From Hibiscus mutabilis (Eukaryota > Streptophyta > Magnoliopsida > Malvales > Malvaceae), in the NCBI GenBank assembly GCA_019671005.1, contig JAGYYJ010002028.1, positions 1-64,000 of the forward strand: 64,000 nucleotides of DNA, read 5' to 3'. The translations under genes and the position numbers were made by a program. Numbering within the stretch: position 1 is the stretch's first letter; the number at the start of each line of letters is the position of its first letter. The notes under the pieces are model-generated. The model ran no database searches and was not told the DNA's origin. It worked only from the letters and a program-made list of their open reading frames with translations. Positions 1 to 12,944 of the stretch are shown one piece after another.

Positions 1-807
1 GGCACTGGGAGCAAAATGAAAACGACGGTATTTTGTTTTTGTTTTTGTTTTGTTATTTTAATTTTATTTTATTTTATTTTATTTTATTTTATTTTATTTT
101 TTTCTTCAGGGGTAATGAATGATTGAGTGAAGGACTTTGGCATTTGGGAAGAACTGCGTCATTTTGCGAGTTCGTTTCCCAATATATTCCACGCAGATTT
201 TAGTGGTAATTACTGTGTAAATTATTGGAGTTGGGTCGAATCATTTTTGAATTCATCAATGTAATGTTAAATTTCAGTATTTTTATTAGGTAATTAATTA
301 GATTGAAAACTTTTTTTTACAATTGTCTTAGATTTAATTTTATAGTTTAGAGATAAAGAGGTTTAAGTTGAGTGGTCTAAAATTAATATGTTGTAGTTAG
401 AATTTAAAGTTTATAGATTAAAACTTAAAACTTTAACCATATTACAATAACCTCTAACCCTAAACTCTAAATTCTAAATATAACATTTAAATTGTAAAAC
501 CCTAAACATCTAAACCCTAAAATCAAAACGATGGTAGAAACGTTTTATTTTAACCGCATGTGCATTGAATATAAATCCATTTTATTATCAAAACACTTTT
601 TCGAACTCAATTAATAAAGCTAAACCGAAGAATTTCTTTCATCAAATCTATAAGATTAATCGAGTACAATCAATAATTTGAATTTCGATTATAAATATAG
701 TGAATTAGATTAAAAAAAATATTTTTATGATTGAATTTTTATAATATCTAATCCAAATGAATTAATCAATGAATTTAATATTAATGATTATAAAATAATG
801 ACTTAAT
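1..807. other. AT-rich intergenic DNA, no gene seen
   Basis: I see no convincing coding sequence here. It starts with a run of ATTTT repeats near 55-105. Around 430-530 there is a stretch of degenerate CCCTAAA-like repeats of a kind that recurs elsewhere in the window. Confidence 0.6.
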
Positions 808-1464
808 AGTCAAGAAAATTTCCTAACCTATATCTTACTAAACACGACACTTGACATATTTTTGATATTTTTTTATTTTATTTTTTAAAAATCAAAAAAT
901 GTTTAATTTTGTAAAAAAAACCCAAATCTTTAATTTCTCTAAAACCCTAATCACAAAACCTAAATCCCTAAATTACTCCCCTCCCACCATCGGCCACGTT
1001 TATCTTCGTCGGCCCCTCACGACTGAAAATCCTATCATCATGTCGTCGAAAATCGGCGAATGAATCGCCGATTCCTCCGTCGACGAACATTCAACAATAA
1101 AAAAAATAGTCTGATTAAGCTTTTAACCAACGACTAAAGGGCGGGGATGTTGAACGGTGAGGTACGCGAAGCTTGGGTGGTGAACGGTGAACCGCCGACG
1201 TGTAGGGATGCCAGAAGATGAGGGAGATGTAATTTGAGGGCTTGATCAAAAAAATTAAAACTTTGGGGTTATTTAAGAAGTTTATATTTTTAAATAAATT
1301 CAGAAATTAAATAAATAAATAAATCAGGCCACATGTCATTTTATAATTGAATGACAATGTTTTTTTAACGACCGTTAACAAAAAAATATGATTTAAGTTA
1401 TGGAATGAAACGTTAGGCACCAAATTGGAGAAAAGAAGGGTATAGGTTGGGCATCTTTTTGACT
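808..1464. mobile_element. Foldback/MITE-like element with GC-richer core
   Basis: The two ends are imperfect inverted copies: AGTCAAGAAAATTTCCTAAC at the left is matched by the complement of the right end, which finishes in TTTTTGACT. The core near 980-1220 is more GC-rich than its surroundings and includes CGCCGATTCCTCCGTCGACG, so it could be captured host sequence. No transposase is visible. A target-site duplication is not clear, so the family is undecided. Confidence 0.45.
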
Positions 1465-1485
1465 GTTAAAGCCTAAAATAATATA

Positions 1486-1693
1486 GAGAAAACTACATAT
1501 TTAGTACCCCCAACTATTCATGTGTTACTGTATTACTACCCAATTATTATTTTTGGCAAAATGGTACCTAACGTTACGTTTTTGTTTTGTTTTGGTACCC
1601 GACAATTGAAAACTAACGGAGATGATGTCATGTCTTGGTATAATCACAATTTTAGTCCAAAACACTTATAATATTATAATTTAGTCCAAAACA

Positions 1694-1726
<33 letters not shown>

Positions 1727-2198
1727 TCGCAAAGAGAGATTTGTAAAGCTTCGATCCCATTTTGTCTCATCCCTTTCCCACCCCTCGTATTCTCATCGGT
1801 ATCCCAATCGTAGAGTTTGGGTCCTCCAATGGACTCTACATTAGCCCTCCATTGATCCCAAGTCTTAAAGTTTTAATTGTCCCTATCATGTTTTTAAACC
1901 CCAAAATCAAAAAAAGTGTTCAACTGAAAGAAGGAAAATGAAGAATTTATAATTTTAATCCAAAAATTGAAATAATGTTTAAATTGATAGAATTTTAGAC
2001 TAGATTGATAGATTTTATAAGTTTTGGACTAAAATTGTTATTAACCCAAGCTATGTCACCATTTCCGTTAATTTTAAAAGGCGGGATACCAAAACATAAC
2101 AAAAACATAATGTTAGGTACTACTTTGCTAAAAATAATAGTTGGGAGTACTAAAATAGTAACGCAAGCATAATTAGGTACTAAATATGTAATTTTCCC
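1486..2198. mobile_element. Non-autonomous Mutator-like MITE with 9-bp TSD
   Basis: The left end GAGAAAACTACATATTTAGT is mirrored by the right end, which reads TAAATATGTAATTTTCCC. The inverted similarity runs well over 100 bp inward. The flanks AATAATATA (1477-1485) and AATAATATG (2199-2207) match at 8 of 9 positions, and a 9-bp duplication is what Mutator-like transposases make. There is no coding capacity. The element holds a TA microsatellite. Confidence 0.7.
1696..1724. repeat. (TA)n microsatellite
   Basis: About 14 uninterrupted TA units lie inside the MITE at 1486-2198. They are likely to vary in length between accessions. Confidence 0.9.
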
Positions 2199-2207
2199 AA
2201 TAATATG

Positions 2208-4110
2208 TAATATGAAAAGTAATATGTTTTGTGCACATGTTCAGAAGCCTAAGTGGGTTGTGCTTGGGAAGGAAGTAAGTAAGGAGGCTTTCGTGACAAT
2301 CTTTACAATGAGTGGGGAAATAGATAAACTAATATCCACTATTCTATATTTTATGTATGGAACGTGGGATGCTGCCTTACCACTCAAATGTCGATGTCCG
2401 TAAATAACAATTCTGAGTCTTGTATTTGCTTGAATCAAGTATTTTTCAACCTAACGCATTAGAAACCAACCCTTTAGATTCATGCCAATCTATATCATAT
2501 AAGATAGGTCTCAAACTAGAAAAATTGTGAGTAATCACATTTAGCCGGTTGGTCAAACTGTTCATTTTCGTTCTTTTATTTTCTTTAAGTCATGAGTTTT
2601 AGATCTACTAAGAACACTCCATTCTTTCCTCTAGAATTCCCCTCCTCTCCCTTCTAGGTAGGATTAGAATTAAAATTTATAAAAAAAAAGAGAGGAAAAT
2701 TGTCTGCCCCTTATTATGCCCACACCTTAAAAAAAATTAAATTTAGGGTTTATGATTATGGTTTAGAGTTAGAGTTTAGGAAATTGGAGATAAGGTGTAT
2801 TTTAAGGTTTAAAATTTATAATTTAAGTTAGGGCTTAGAATTTAATTTTTAAGTGTTTGAACACAGAACTTAGGTTAGGGTGTATCTTTCGTATTTTCAT
2901 TTTTGTTCAAAAAAAAAATCTTTCGTATTTTCCCACTATATTTCTTCCCCTTCAAATGTAAGACTATACAAAATAGGGGGAAACGAAAGCAATAGAGAGA
3001 AGAGATATGATGGGGTTACGTATATACTTGAATAAAAATAGACGAGATACAACTAAACAAACAAAGTATTTTAATTATACTCAATTTTAATAATTATTCA
3101 AACGTATTAAACTAAAGTAATTAAAATTTATACAAATTCAATTATTAAATGTCTTTTCAAACCCAAACCTAAGTGGCCACAAAAAATTAGCTAAGTTATA
3201 ATTCCTTAGCAGCTTCGTTTCTTCATCTTTGCTTGCCTCAAACAAACATGAAATGTATACTTGCATACTTGTCCATAAATCAAATTAAATATATATTTAT
3301 TAAAATAATTTTTGAAGATTTAGAGATTTAGGGAAGGAAACAGCGGATATCAAAAGACCATCTGAATCGAAATTGATAATGTTCGAGATTATACACAAAA
3401 ATATCTTTTTTTTTGCACTCTATATGACTGCAAACGTTCAAAAAAATATTTAAACAAACAAAATAAAACCATAGATTTGAAAGAAAAGCTTGCAACAAGT
3501 ACCTAAGTTTGAAGATATATCAGTATCAACCGGCTTATTTTGTATTCGATATTTTAATTTATATTGATAACTACCAATGCAATTATTTTAATTAAATAAT
3601 ATAAAATTATAAAAATAATATGATCTTGTACAAATACATGTATAATAAATCACTTACGAGTTGAAATGTGATTTGGAAGATTTATTTGATCGCGATTTTT
3701 TAAATTATGATTTAATTGAGATTAGAAATGTCAATTGAGAGGGCGGGTGAAATGGGTACTCTCCTCACATTTATCCCGTCAAGAATTTGCGTCTTCATCC
3801 CCGCCTCACGACTCACTACAAATACAAAATATAAAATTATCTTTGTCCCACTACCCACAAGGCTAAAACAATCTCTACTCTACCACTCACGTGGATCCTC
3901 AGACTCACATATTCCCCTCTTAATAGCTTAATGACTCACTTCATATATTAAATTTCTAAGTATTAGTTAAAAAAACCAAATTTGTTAGGAAAAAATATGA
4001 AATATTTGTTATTCGAACTCCCTTCATATATGTGATATTATTCCAACTGTCACCCTAGAAATAAGGTTTGACGACAACGGTAAAGAAAAAACCAAGAAAC
4101 CTAAATATTA
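2208..4110. other. AT-rich intergenic DNA with repeat fragments
   Basis: No supported gene. At 2696-2895 there is a copy of a short repeat with a degenerate TTTAGGG-rich core, with the words CCCCTTATTATGCCCACACC at its left edge. At 3719-3930 there is a GGCGGG-rich repeat fragment, and a related fragment lies at 4410-4630. Confidence 0.5.
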
Positions 4111-4372
4111 TATATATATATTGAACTTTTCATAAATATTCCAAGACAAGTCAATATGAATTATCTTAAATTTGACTCTGATACCAACTGATAATTTTAA
4201 AAATATTTATATATTTGATATAATCAATCTCAAACCCAATTATATATATATCAAACTTTTCATAAATATCTCAAGACAAATCAATATGATTTGCCTTAAA
4301 TTTGACTATGATCCAAAATGATATGTTTAAAAATATTTATATATTTGATCTGATAAAACTCAAACTCAATTA
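4111..4372. repeat. Tandem direct repeat, two copies of about 130 bp
   Basis: Two diverged head-to-tail copies share the words AACTTTTCATAAATAT, CAAGACAA, TCAATATGA and TTAAAAATATTTATATATTT in the same order and spacing. There is no coding potential. It looks like a simple segmental duplication in intergenic DNA. Confidence 0.7.
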
Positions 4373-4847
4373 TGTTTTTAATAATATTTATAATATATAA
4401 CATATTGTAAGATCTGTTGGGACGGATGAGGATGATGCAAGGCAAGAGGGATATAGGGAGGGTGCAAAGTCATATTCACATTTGCCCCACCACCCATAAC
4501 GAATCTAATTTTTATCTACATTCTCGTCTCACGACCCGCAAAATATGCAATCATCCTTGCTCAATTGGATGCGAACTAGGACAAATCCTTGCAAAACTCA
4601 CCCCATTACATTCTTTACTTAATTTCATTTAAAGACTTTCTTGATTAACGTCAAATTCACAAGGGACTTAATTGTTGCCTTTAACCAATTCAATTAATCT
4701 TTAAATTTTAGATAACATATAACACAATATAAAAATACATAAAAAGTTTCTTATATAATATATACATATATATACGAATGTATTGAATTACAAATAATAA
4801 AATTTATTTACATGTCAAAAAACATATATTTATAAGAGAAAAAGTTT

Positions 4848-5087
4848 GATACACAGTCCGTGTAAATTAAAAATTACACGTGCTTTTCAAATTTAGGGGT
4901 TAGGAGTTTAGTTTAGGGTTTAAAGTTTAGGGGCTTAGGTTGTAGGGTTTATAATTTAAGGTTTAAGGTTAGATTTTAGGGTTTAGGGTTTAAGGTTTAG
5001 GGATTAGAATCTAGGGTGTTAGGGTTTTAGATTTTGGATTTTATAGAAGGGTTGTGTAAAAATATTTTACACGGACTGTGTATCAAA
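4848..5087. mobile_element. Small MITE with TTTAGGG-rich core
   Basis: The terminal inverted repeats are TTTGATACACAGTCCGTGTA at the left and its complement ending TACACGGACTGTGTATCAAA at the right. The core is a degenerate TTTAGGG/TTAGGGTT array. A diverged relative lies at 22746-23015. The exact target-site duplication could not be fixed. Confidence 0.7.
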
Positions 5088-5679
5088 ATAAAATCCTATT
5101 TATAATCCCTCAAATATAATTATAACTAAAGATGAAATTAAGATCAAATATTAGAAAGAAAATGTATATTAGATATTTAAAATTAAAAAGACATTCTTCC
5201 GTCTTACTCAATATGTCATTTTGTGTTTTAAAATTGTCTCACTTAAATTGTTTCGTTGAAAAAATTAACAATTTCTACAAGTTATATTTTTCTTTATACC
5301 TTTTTTTAGTTTCTCAACAAAACAAAATTCAATATTTCAAGGATAAAATTATCGTTTCAACTTTTTTAATCACATTTTTTACATAAACTTTTTCTTTTTA
5401 AAATTACGCGAAAAACCAAGAAGAAATATATTAAGTGGGACGGAGCTAAAAAAAAATTGAGACACAAACAACCCTTCACGTTGTATGAATGGCTCCTTTC
5501 TAATTACAACAAAAAGAATTAGAATACAAATACAAGAGGCCATTAACATAATTTATCATCTCATTTTTTTATAACACGAATATTCTTTCATCCTTGGATG
5601 CTATAAAGTTATAACAAAAAAGAAGCATTTTACTTAAAAACTATATTTTTGGGATCTGAACAAAGAACCGTAAAGTCAA

Positions 5680-6993
5680 GGGTAAACTATATAAATGGTC
5701 ATCGAATTTTTAAGGCATATTTATTTTGGTCACCGTATTTTTAAAATATTCAATAAAGTCAACCAAATTTAGTTCGATTTCAATACGGTCTCTCCCGTTA
5801 CCTTACATTAGAAGTTGACGTTAGTTTTTATTTTTTCTTAATTAAAAATGGGTAAACTACACCAATAATCACTCAACTTTCTTCTCACACCTATTTTGGT
5901 CACTAGAGTTTAACAATGTTCAACTTAATGACTTAACTTTCGAATTGTTCATATTTTGGCCACTCTCAAATGACATGGTTATACAAATAGAAAAAATAGA
6001 TTAATCCTTACTTTGCTTATTAAATTTACCATATTAGCATATTTGATATTTTAATAAGCAAAGTAAAAAAAAAAACTATTACTCGAATCAAATATTTCAA
6101 TTAACAGGTCAATCAATTATCCGATTTAATTGATACAATATAAGATCGATAATTGAATAATATGAATTTAGCAATTAACCAAAATAATTTTAATGGATTA
6201 ATCGAACCCAATTCTGGTACAAAATTTTAAAATAAATTATTTCGATTCGGTTATGGTTCACAATTTTAAGCAAAATTGATTAACCAATCTGATCTATTAT
6301 ATACAATATTTTTAAATTTTATGCATTACAATATCTTATAGTCTAGCATTTTGATACCCTTCTGATTTTTTTTTAAAAAAAGTTTTGGCTCTGAGTAGGA
6401 TTAATAGGTGTGAACTTTCAATTTTTGACTTTCTAATTATTTTTACACTCTTATCTCAACCGAACAATTATTAAATTTACCATATTATCATATTTGATAT
6501 TTTAATAAACAAAGTAAAAAAAAACATTTCCAGAATCAAATATTTCGGTTAACTGGTTAATCGATTATCTGATTTAATTAATACAATATAAGATCGAGAA
6601 TTTAATAATCTAAATTTACCAATTAACCAAAATAATTTTTTAAGGATTAATCGAATTTTTCTATTTGTATAAACATGTCATTTGAGAGTGACCAAAATAT
6701 GAACAATTGAAAGTTAAATTATTAAATTGAAAGTTTTTAAACTATAGTGACCAAAATAGGAGTGAGAAGAAACTTGAGTGATGATTGGTGTAGTTTACCC
6801 ATTTTTGTACTAAGGAAAAACGAAAACTAACGTCAGGAAGGTAACGAGGGGACCAAATTGAAAGCGAACTAAAATTTCGGTGACTATATTGAAATCGAAC
6901 TAAAAGTTGGATGACCTTATTGAATATTTTAAAAGTGCGGGGACCAAAATAAATCTGCCCTAAAAATTCAATGTCCATTTATGTAGTTTACCC
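5680..6993. mobile_element. Long foldback Mutator-like element, GGGTAAAC ends, 9-bp TSD
   Basis: The left end GGGTAAACTATATAAATGG is mirrored by the right end CATTTATGTAGTTTACCC. The flanks TAAAGTCAA (5671-5679) and TAAAGTTAA (6994-7002) agree at 8 of 9 positions. A second, inner pair of GGGTAAAC/GTTTACCC words lies near 5849 and 6801. Inside, a block of about 185 bp is directly repeated (about 6024-6204 and 6470-6650). There is no transposase, so it is non-autonomous. Confidence 0.75.
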
Positions 6994-7338
6994 TAAAGTT
7001 AAATTAGATTTTTGATGTTACAAATAAAGAATTTTTTTTTTTTTGAAGTGCTGGATTCAATAGATAAAGAGGAAATAAATTATATCAGGTATTTGTCTAA
7101 CGCCTTGAACAACTGGGGAACAAACCCCGAATTAAGGCTTAAACAATACTAAGATAACAAGAGTAAAAACACTAAAATAACAACCACTTTCCTCTGGAGA
7201 GAACAACGCTCTACTAAAAAACAAATAAAACTAGCATAATTCAAACTGAAATTGTCTCGGAGTGCATGTGCCAAAATGCAAATATAAAAGGAACCCAGAA
7301 AAAACACATTAATGGCCTTCAAAAACTGAAAAGCACAG

Positions 7339-8190
7339 TCACACGACATGAGATGTTGGCAAACACCCCCGATCAACCTCTGATGCAGCAGTGATTCCCA
7401 CAGAAGCTTCCTCAATCCAATAACTGGGAGTTTGAATAGATCTACATTCACGAGTCAGCACATGTGCAACATTGTTAGCTTCCCGCCGGACAAAAATGAA
7501 AGTAATACTAGTGAAACCAAATGTCATACACAATCGACGCTATTACGGATCGATCAGGTGTAGAAGAGTTTATCTTTTTGATAACAGTAAGAGAATCTCC
7601 CTCTATAATGACATTAGTAAAGCTCAGGTCCTTCGCAAACTGAACTGCTTGCTTACAGGCAAGCGCCTCTGCAGCAAAATCATCCGCTACGTTATTATGA
7701 GGGAAAGCACAAGCTGCCATAATTAAGCCACAACTACTTCTCCCTATGACACCTGAAGTAGTTGTCGAAATTTGATGACTGAAGGCTACATCAAGTTAAA
7801 CTTGGTGAATGATTAAGGGGAAGCTTTCCAGTGAACTATACCAGAAGGGGCAGCATGGTGTGAAGGCATACAGACTGCATCTTGTTCCCTTAAAAAAGTA
7901 GTGATGAAGGATGAAGTTTCTTGAACTGAGTTTTTAATTCCCTCATGGACTAATTTGTTACGAGAAAACCAGATTGTCCAGTAAGCCACCAGCAAAATTC
8001 TTTTATTACAGTCCGATAGGGTATCAAAAAATGAAGCCAACAAGTTTTTCCACAGCTCTTCACCTGAACTGTTAATAGTTGGCAAACCTATAGAGCTCAT
8101 CAGTTGTCTTGCAAAATTACAGTCCCTCATCAAATGTTCAACCGTTTCTCTAGGGAATTGACAAAAAGGGAAAGAATTATTGACAGCCAA
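7339..8190 (-). pseudogene. LINE ORF2 C-terminus: zf-RVT-like and RNase H
   Basis: The upper part (8190-7813) has the Cys/His-rich pattern FCQFPRETVEHLMRDC followed by a Trp-rich stretch with FSRNKLVHEG, as in the region that follows the reverse transcriptase of plant LINEs. The lower part (7720-7339) is an RNase H domain: AEALAC contains the catalytic Glu, IIEGDS the Asp, and VRREANNVAHVLTREC the C-terminal helix. The parts lie in different frames, so frameshifts break it. In a live element this domain degrades the RNA strand during target-primed reverse transcription. Confidence 0.8.
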
Positions 8191-8887
8191 ACGTTGATTA
8201 TATAAATTATCAAACGTGGCAAATAACTATTGGCAATCTTCCACATAGTGATCTTAATCTTTGAAGGTACGGTAACACCCATAATGCAGTGTAGAAACGC
8301 GAGAGGGTACCAGCAGTTGTCTCAGAATTATTACATTATTCATTTATTAACAACCTGTAACCACTCTTCGTAGCGTAATATCTCGATCCATCATAACGCC
8401 AAACAATCTCATCTGAAAATTCCATTCTCGATAGGGGAATTAAGCATATTCGAGTTGCCTGTTCCTCATCAAACATGTCATTAATAATATTGTATTTCTA
8501 TACCCGTTCGGATGAGTCACTAAGGTCAGCCACCACTGTACGTTGAATGTCCATAGGATGCCTCCTAACTCTGTCATCATCAGGGCCTGGGATCTATGGC
8601 TCATTCCAAATATTTATAGTGCTGCCAGAATCAACATGCCACCCATATCCCTTTTCAATCAAACCTCGAGCACTCCATATGCTTCACCAAATGTATGAAG
8701 AACGAGCTCCCAACTCAGTACTCAAAAAATAATTTCGAGGATAATATCTAGCCTTCAACACCTGAGCAAGAAAACAGTTTGGATGTGAGATCAAGCGCCA
8801 ACACTGCTTAGCTAGAAGGGCAACATTGAACTGACTCAGATTTCGAAAGCCTAAGCCTCTGGCATATTTTGGTTGTGCCAGCTGATT

Positions 8888-10363
8888 CTATGTACACCAG
8901 TGGATGCCTCGACGTGATCCATTAATCCACCAAAACTTGGCCATTATTTGCTCTAAGGATCGACACATGGAACTAGGCAACAAGAAGCATTGCATTGCAT
9001 AGATAGAGATAGCTTGCAGGACTGCTTTAATAAGAACTTCTTTGCTCTCCATAGAGAGAAACCTTACCCACCAGCTATCCACTTTACTATTAAAACGATC
9101 GAAGAAATAGCTAAATGTCTCTTTCTTGTCCCTCCCTATCATTGTTGGCAAACCTAAGTGCCTTTCAAGATTAGAAGATAAGCGAACTACCAGCAAGTTT
9201 GCAATTTGTTCTTTGCTTTCCACAGCAACGTTTGCACTAAAGTAAATTAGGGACTCATCATAATTTACCCTTTGCCCTGATGCATTCCCATAAATAGTGA
9301 GCATAGACTTTATATTGGTTGATTCTAAAGCCGATGCCTCACCAAATAGTATGATGTCATCCGCAAGCAATAAATGCCCAATATGCAATCTGTCACGACC
9401 CAGTTTTGCTCCTTTTATTGTTCCTTGTCTATTTGCTTCGTTCAACAAAATTGACAGACCTTCCGCACAGATCAAAAAGAGGTAGGTACTTAAAGAATTC
9501 TCTTGCCTCAATCCTTTAGATGGCCTAAATAAAGAACCCTGGCTACCATTGAGGCTAACGGTGTATGACACTGTCGATACGTAGCGCATTATCAATTGCA
9601 CCCATCGGATATCAAATCCCAGCTTGTTCATCATACCTTTCAAGAACGGTCATTTCACACGATCATACGCTTTACTCATATCAGCTTTTAACGCAAAGAA
9701 CCCTTTCTTTCCTATACGATTATTCTTCATTGAGTTCAAAACCTCATAGGCAATAATTACATTATCTAAAATATGACGCCCGGGAATGAAAGCCCCCTGC
9801 AATTTATCAATACAAGCATCCAAAGTACATGCAGACCTATTTGCCAACACTTTTGCCACGATTTTGTAAATCATATTACATAAACTTATTGGCCTAAATT
9901 GTGACATATTTTCAGGATGACTAACTTTTAGAATGAGAACAATATGGGTAATGTTCACCAACTCTACATCCGAATCACGATTTAGCACCGATAAATAAAA
10001 AGCTGTAATATCGTTGCCAACAACATGCCAGGCTTTCTGGAAAATAAAGGCAGGGAATCTATCTGAAGCCTTTAATGGGGCCACATTAAACACATCTGAC
10101 CTTATTTCCTCAGGGGTAAACAGGGCCAAGAGTCTATCATTCATCTCTCCAGTAACACGTTGCTGCACCAACTCAAAAATAGTGGACGAATCAACTAGTG
10201 ACGATGGGCTGAAAAGTTCCAAGAAATAGTCACTGGCCAGATTCAAAAGATCCAACTCTTCAGTTAACCAGTTTCCATGTGTGTCATATAAACCTCTCAC
10301 TGCATTTTTCTTCATTCTGTACGATGCATGACTATAGAAAAGAAGGAGTATTTTTGTCTTCAT
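8888..10363 (-). pseudogene. LINE reverse transcriptase, interrupted
   Basis: Reverse transcriptase of plant LINEs. The N-terminal part (10363-9650) carries RPISLCNMIYKIVAKVLANR, QGAFIPGRHILDN and KADMSKAYDRV. The next segment (9643-8888) carries SLNGSQGSLFRPSKGLRQ, LLADDIILFGEA (the catalytic Asp pair, usually written FADD) and LGLPTMIGRDKKETF. The two halves are in the same frame and are separated by a TGA codon where the family normally has Trp, so the break is a nonsense change and not a frameshift. Downstream coding is also disrupted. Confidence 0.9.
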
Positions 10364-10706
10364 GTTGGATCCAATTAACGCGTGCCCTTTGCTCCCAGTA
10401 CAACTCCTTTTTATCTGTCTCCATATTCAAATCGAGCTTCACCTCAATAAACTCATTTAGGTAGCCTCATCCGGGTCCAACATCAAGAGTTCAGATAAAT
10501 GTTCCTGGAAGTTCCGTTTGCGTTCAGTGGATGTCCGTTTCAAATTTTTACTTCATAATGAAAGAACCAGGCCAAGGTCTTTTAATCGACCTAGCACATC
10601 TGCATCTGATCTATCCCAAAAGGACTTAATCTCCTGCTCCACACCATCCTCAAGTGTCCAGTTAGCCTCAAAACGAAACCCAGCCCTATGATTGTTATTA
10701 TGATGA

Positions 10707-11418
10707 TTATCTCATTTCAATCAGAACTGGATAGTGATCCGAGAAGGAGTGTCGCAAATGAGAAATTGAGTAATCCGGGTGCAAGGCCCACCAGTCTGAG
10801 TTTGCAACAGCTCTATCGAGCCTTTCACGGACATTGTTTGTCGGCAAACGACCCCTTTCCCATGTATAGCAGTTACCTTTGAATCCCAAATCACAGAGAT
10901 CACATTCATTTAAAACCTCATGGAATCTTAACATGTTACGTTCCAAACGCAAGCGCCCACCTTTTTCTCAAAGGAGTATGATGTTTCATTAAAATCTCCA
11001 GCCACCAACCATGGCATGGATTGATCAGAATACAATTGTCGTAGGAGATTTTATGACTCAGCTCTCAAACGTGCTTCTGGCAGCCATAGAAGCCTGTAAA
11101 ACGCCAAACTACAGATTTACTTTCTTTCACAACGACATCATTATGCAACTGGGAATAACTTTTCAGAGTTACATCCGTATCAGTTTTCCAGCCAATTGAT
11201 AAACCACCTTTAAATCCCACAGAACCAACATCGATCCTAAATAAAAAATCACACTTTCTACGAGCACGTTCCATTCTTCTTGCACTAAATTTTATTTCCA
11301 TGAGAAACAAAATCTTGGGATTAGTACCTCTCAAAGAATTTCTGAGATAATTAACCGCCCGCGGCTTCCCCAATCCACGGACGTTCCAGCATACGAGATT
11401 CATTGCGCCCAGATGCAC
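10707..11418 (-). pseudogene. LINE APE-type endonuclease, broken
   Basis: The N-terminal part (11418-11065) begins MNLVCWNVRGLGKPRAVNYL, with the conserved Asn-containing first strand, and continues with LMEIKFSARRME (the metal-binding Glu) and FTGFYG. The C-terminal part (10952-10707) has GNCYTWERGR, RERLDRAVAN and the SDHYPVL end motif with the catalytic Asp-His pair. The middle is out of frame. The domain would nick target DNA to prime reverse transcription. Confidence 0.85.
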
Positions 11419-12523
11419 TGCCTCGCAGAGCCAGCCGATATTTCATTGACTGCACCAGGTACATCAGAATCGTTGGAATTTGAAACTATCTGCACCTCCC
11501 CAACTGTACGTTGTCTTTTGTTTCCATCCACCACTGCAATAGGAGCATCTGAACCCATATCCATATAACCTTGACCAGATGACCCAGGTTCAACGTGAGT
11601 GGACCCCTTTACAATAGAATTATTAATCCCAGGGGAAGTTCGTCGGCCCATATTGCATCACGTTCTCATTTGTAGGAGAGAGAACATTAGTTGCATCCAA
11701 TAACTTCCCATACATTCTTAACTGTCCATGCACGTCCCTGACTGCATTAACTTCCGCAAGGGATGTGCCAGAAATCTCCTCCTTCAGCCATCTACTCGGC
11801 GGTGGCAGCCCCTTCTAGGTGGAGCACGGAGAGATAAATCCCATTCAAAAGTCACCTCTTTTGGATCAAGAGTTAGTCTTAAGGGACAGAAGCTTTCTCC
11901 ATGGCCTAGCTTGCCACAAATGAAGCAAAATAGTGTGATCTTCTCATACTGAAACGAGCAAAAACACAACGGTCCTTACTCAAAGCTATCTTTTTCTTCT
12001 TTTTTTAAAGGCAAATGGACGTTAATCGAAACCTTGATACACATATATTGTTTCCTTCCCGTAATTATCAGACTGGAATCGTATTCAAGGAACAATTCAA
12101 TAAAATTGCCGAATTAACGTGCCATTGGTTCCGACATCAGATTCACAGGTAGGTCATGAACCGGAACTCAAAACTCAGCCAAGTCTAGAGGGACAGTTAG
12201 AGGATCCTCACCATCTTTCAATCTATACAGAAGCAACAGATGATTATTGAAAAACCATGGGGACCCATTAAGCACTCCATCTCATGGTAAAATCGAAAGC
12301 ATATACTTTTACCTCCAATATCAGTTATCGAGATGCCCCCAAGAGGGTGCCAAATATCAGCCAGAGTATTCCTTATTGCTAAGAAATGTATCACACTTGT
12401 TGTCAAGAATCTCCCCACCAAACACAAACCATAATCCTCAGCCACGTCTCCAATCTCCGGTGGAACTAACAGGGCCTCCTCCTCACCATCATAAATCAAC
12501 AAGTTTGCCAAATCATTATTCAT
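11400..12523 (-). pseudogene. LINE ORF1 (DUF4283-like, zinc knuckle) remnants
   Basis: The N-terminal part (12523-12218) starts MNNDLANLLIYDGEEEALLV and resembles the DUF4283 domain of plant LINE ORF1. A later segment (11969-11784) has one CCHC zinc knuckle, CFICGKLGHGESFC (CX2CX4HX4C). The last part (11651-11400) is a low-complexity linker ending just where ORF2 begins. The three segments are in different frames. In intact elements ORF1 binds the element RNA. Confidence 0.75.
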
Positions 12524-12944
12524 AGCCCAAAAGAAAGGGAAAACAGAAGGGAAGCGAAGTAGCGAACCTCAGTGAAACCAAGTGAATCCAGAAAACTAAA
12601 GCAAAGCCCGAAAGCGTGCAAAACTGCAGAAAAAAAGCTTGTAAAACTGCAGACTTAATTTTATCGTCTGACTAATAAAGAGAATTAAGCGGAGAGAAAT
12701 ATTATTATAAATATTTTTATTTTTAATTTAAATTAATCATTCAATAAGATGAATATTAATATTTACATTAAAAATATTAGTATCATTTGATTATAAAAAA
12801 ATTACTATCATTCTTAGTCATTAACGTGTTAGTGCAAATGATAAGCAGTTTGGTATCGTTTAAGTAAGTCTTGAATTCAAGACCTTGTGTATGCAAAAAA
12901 ATCTTGTTGGTAGATTTACCTATCAAAAACAAGTGTGTGACGGA

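Larger units (their letters stand above)
7031..12673 (-). mobile_element. Decayed, nearly full-length LINE retrotransposon
   Basis: Read on the minus strand, the order is ORF1 (nucleic-acid-binding protein), APE-type endonuclease, reverse transcriptase, zf-RVT-like region and RNase H, followed by a 3' poly(A) tract seen as T(14) at about 7032-7045 on the plus strand. The word AATAAAGA occurs just outside both ends (7023-7030 and 12674-12681) and is a plausible target-site duplication, giving an element of about 5.6 kb. Every coding region has stops or frame changes, so it is not autonomous now. It lies about 1 kb upstream of the STR-like gene. Confidence 0.85.
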
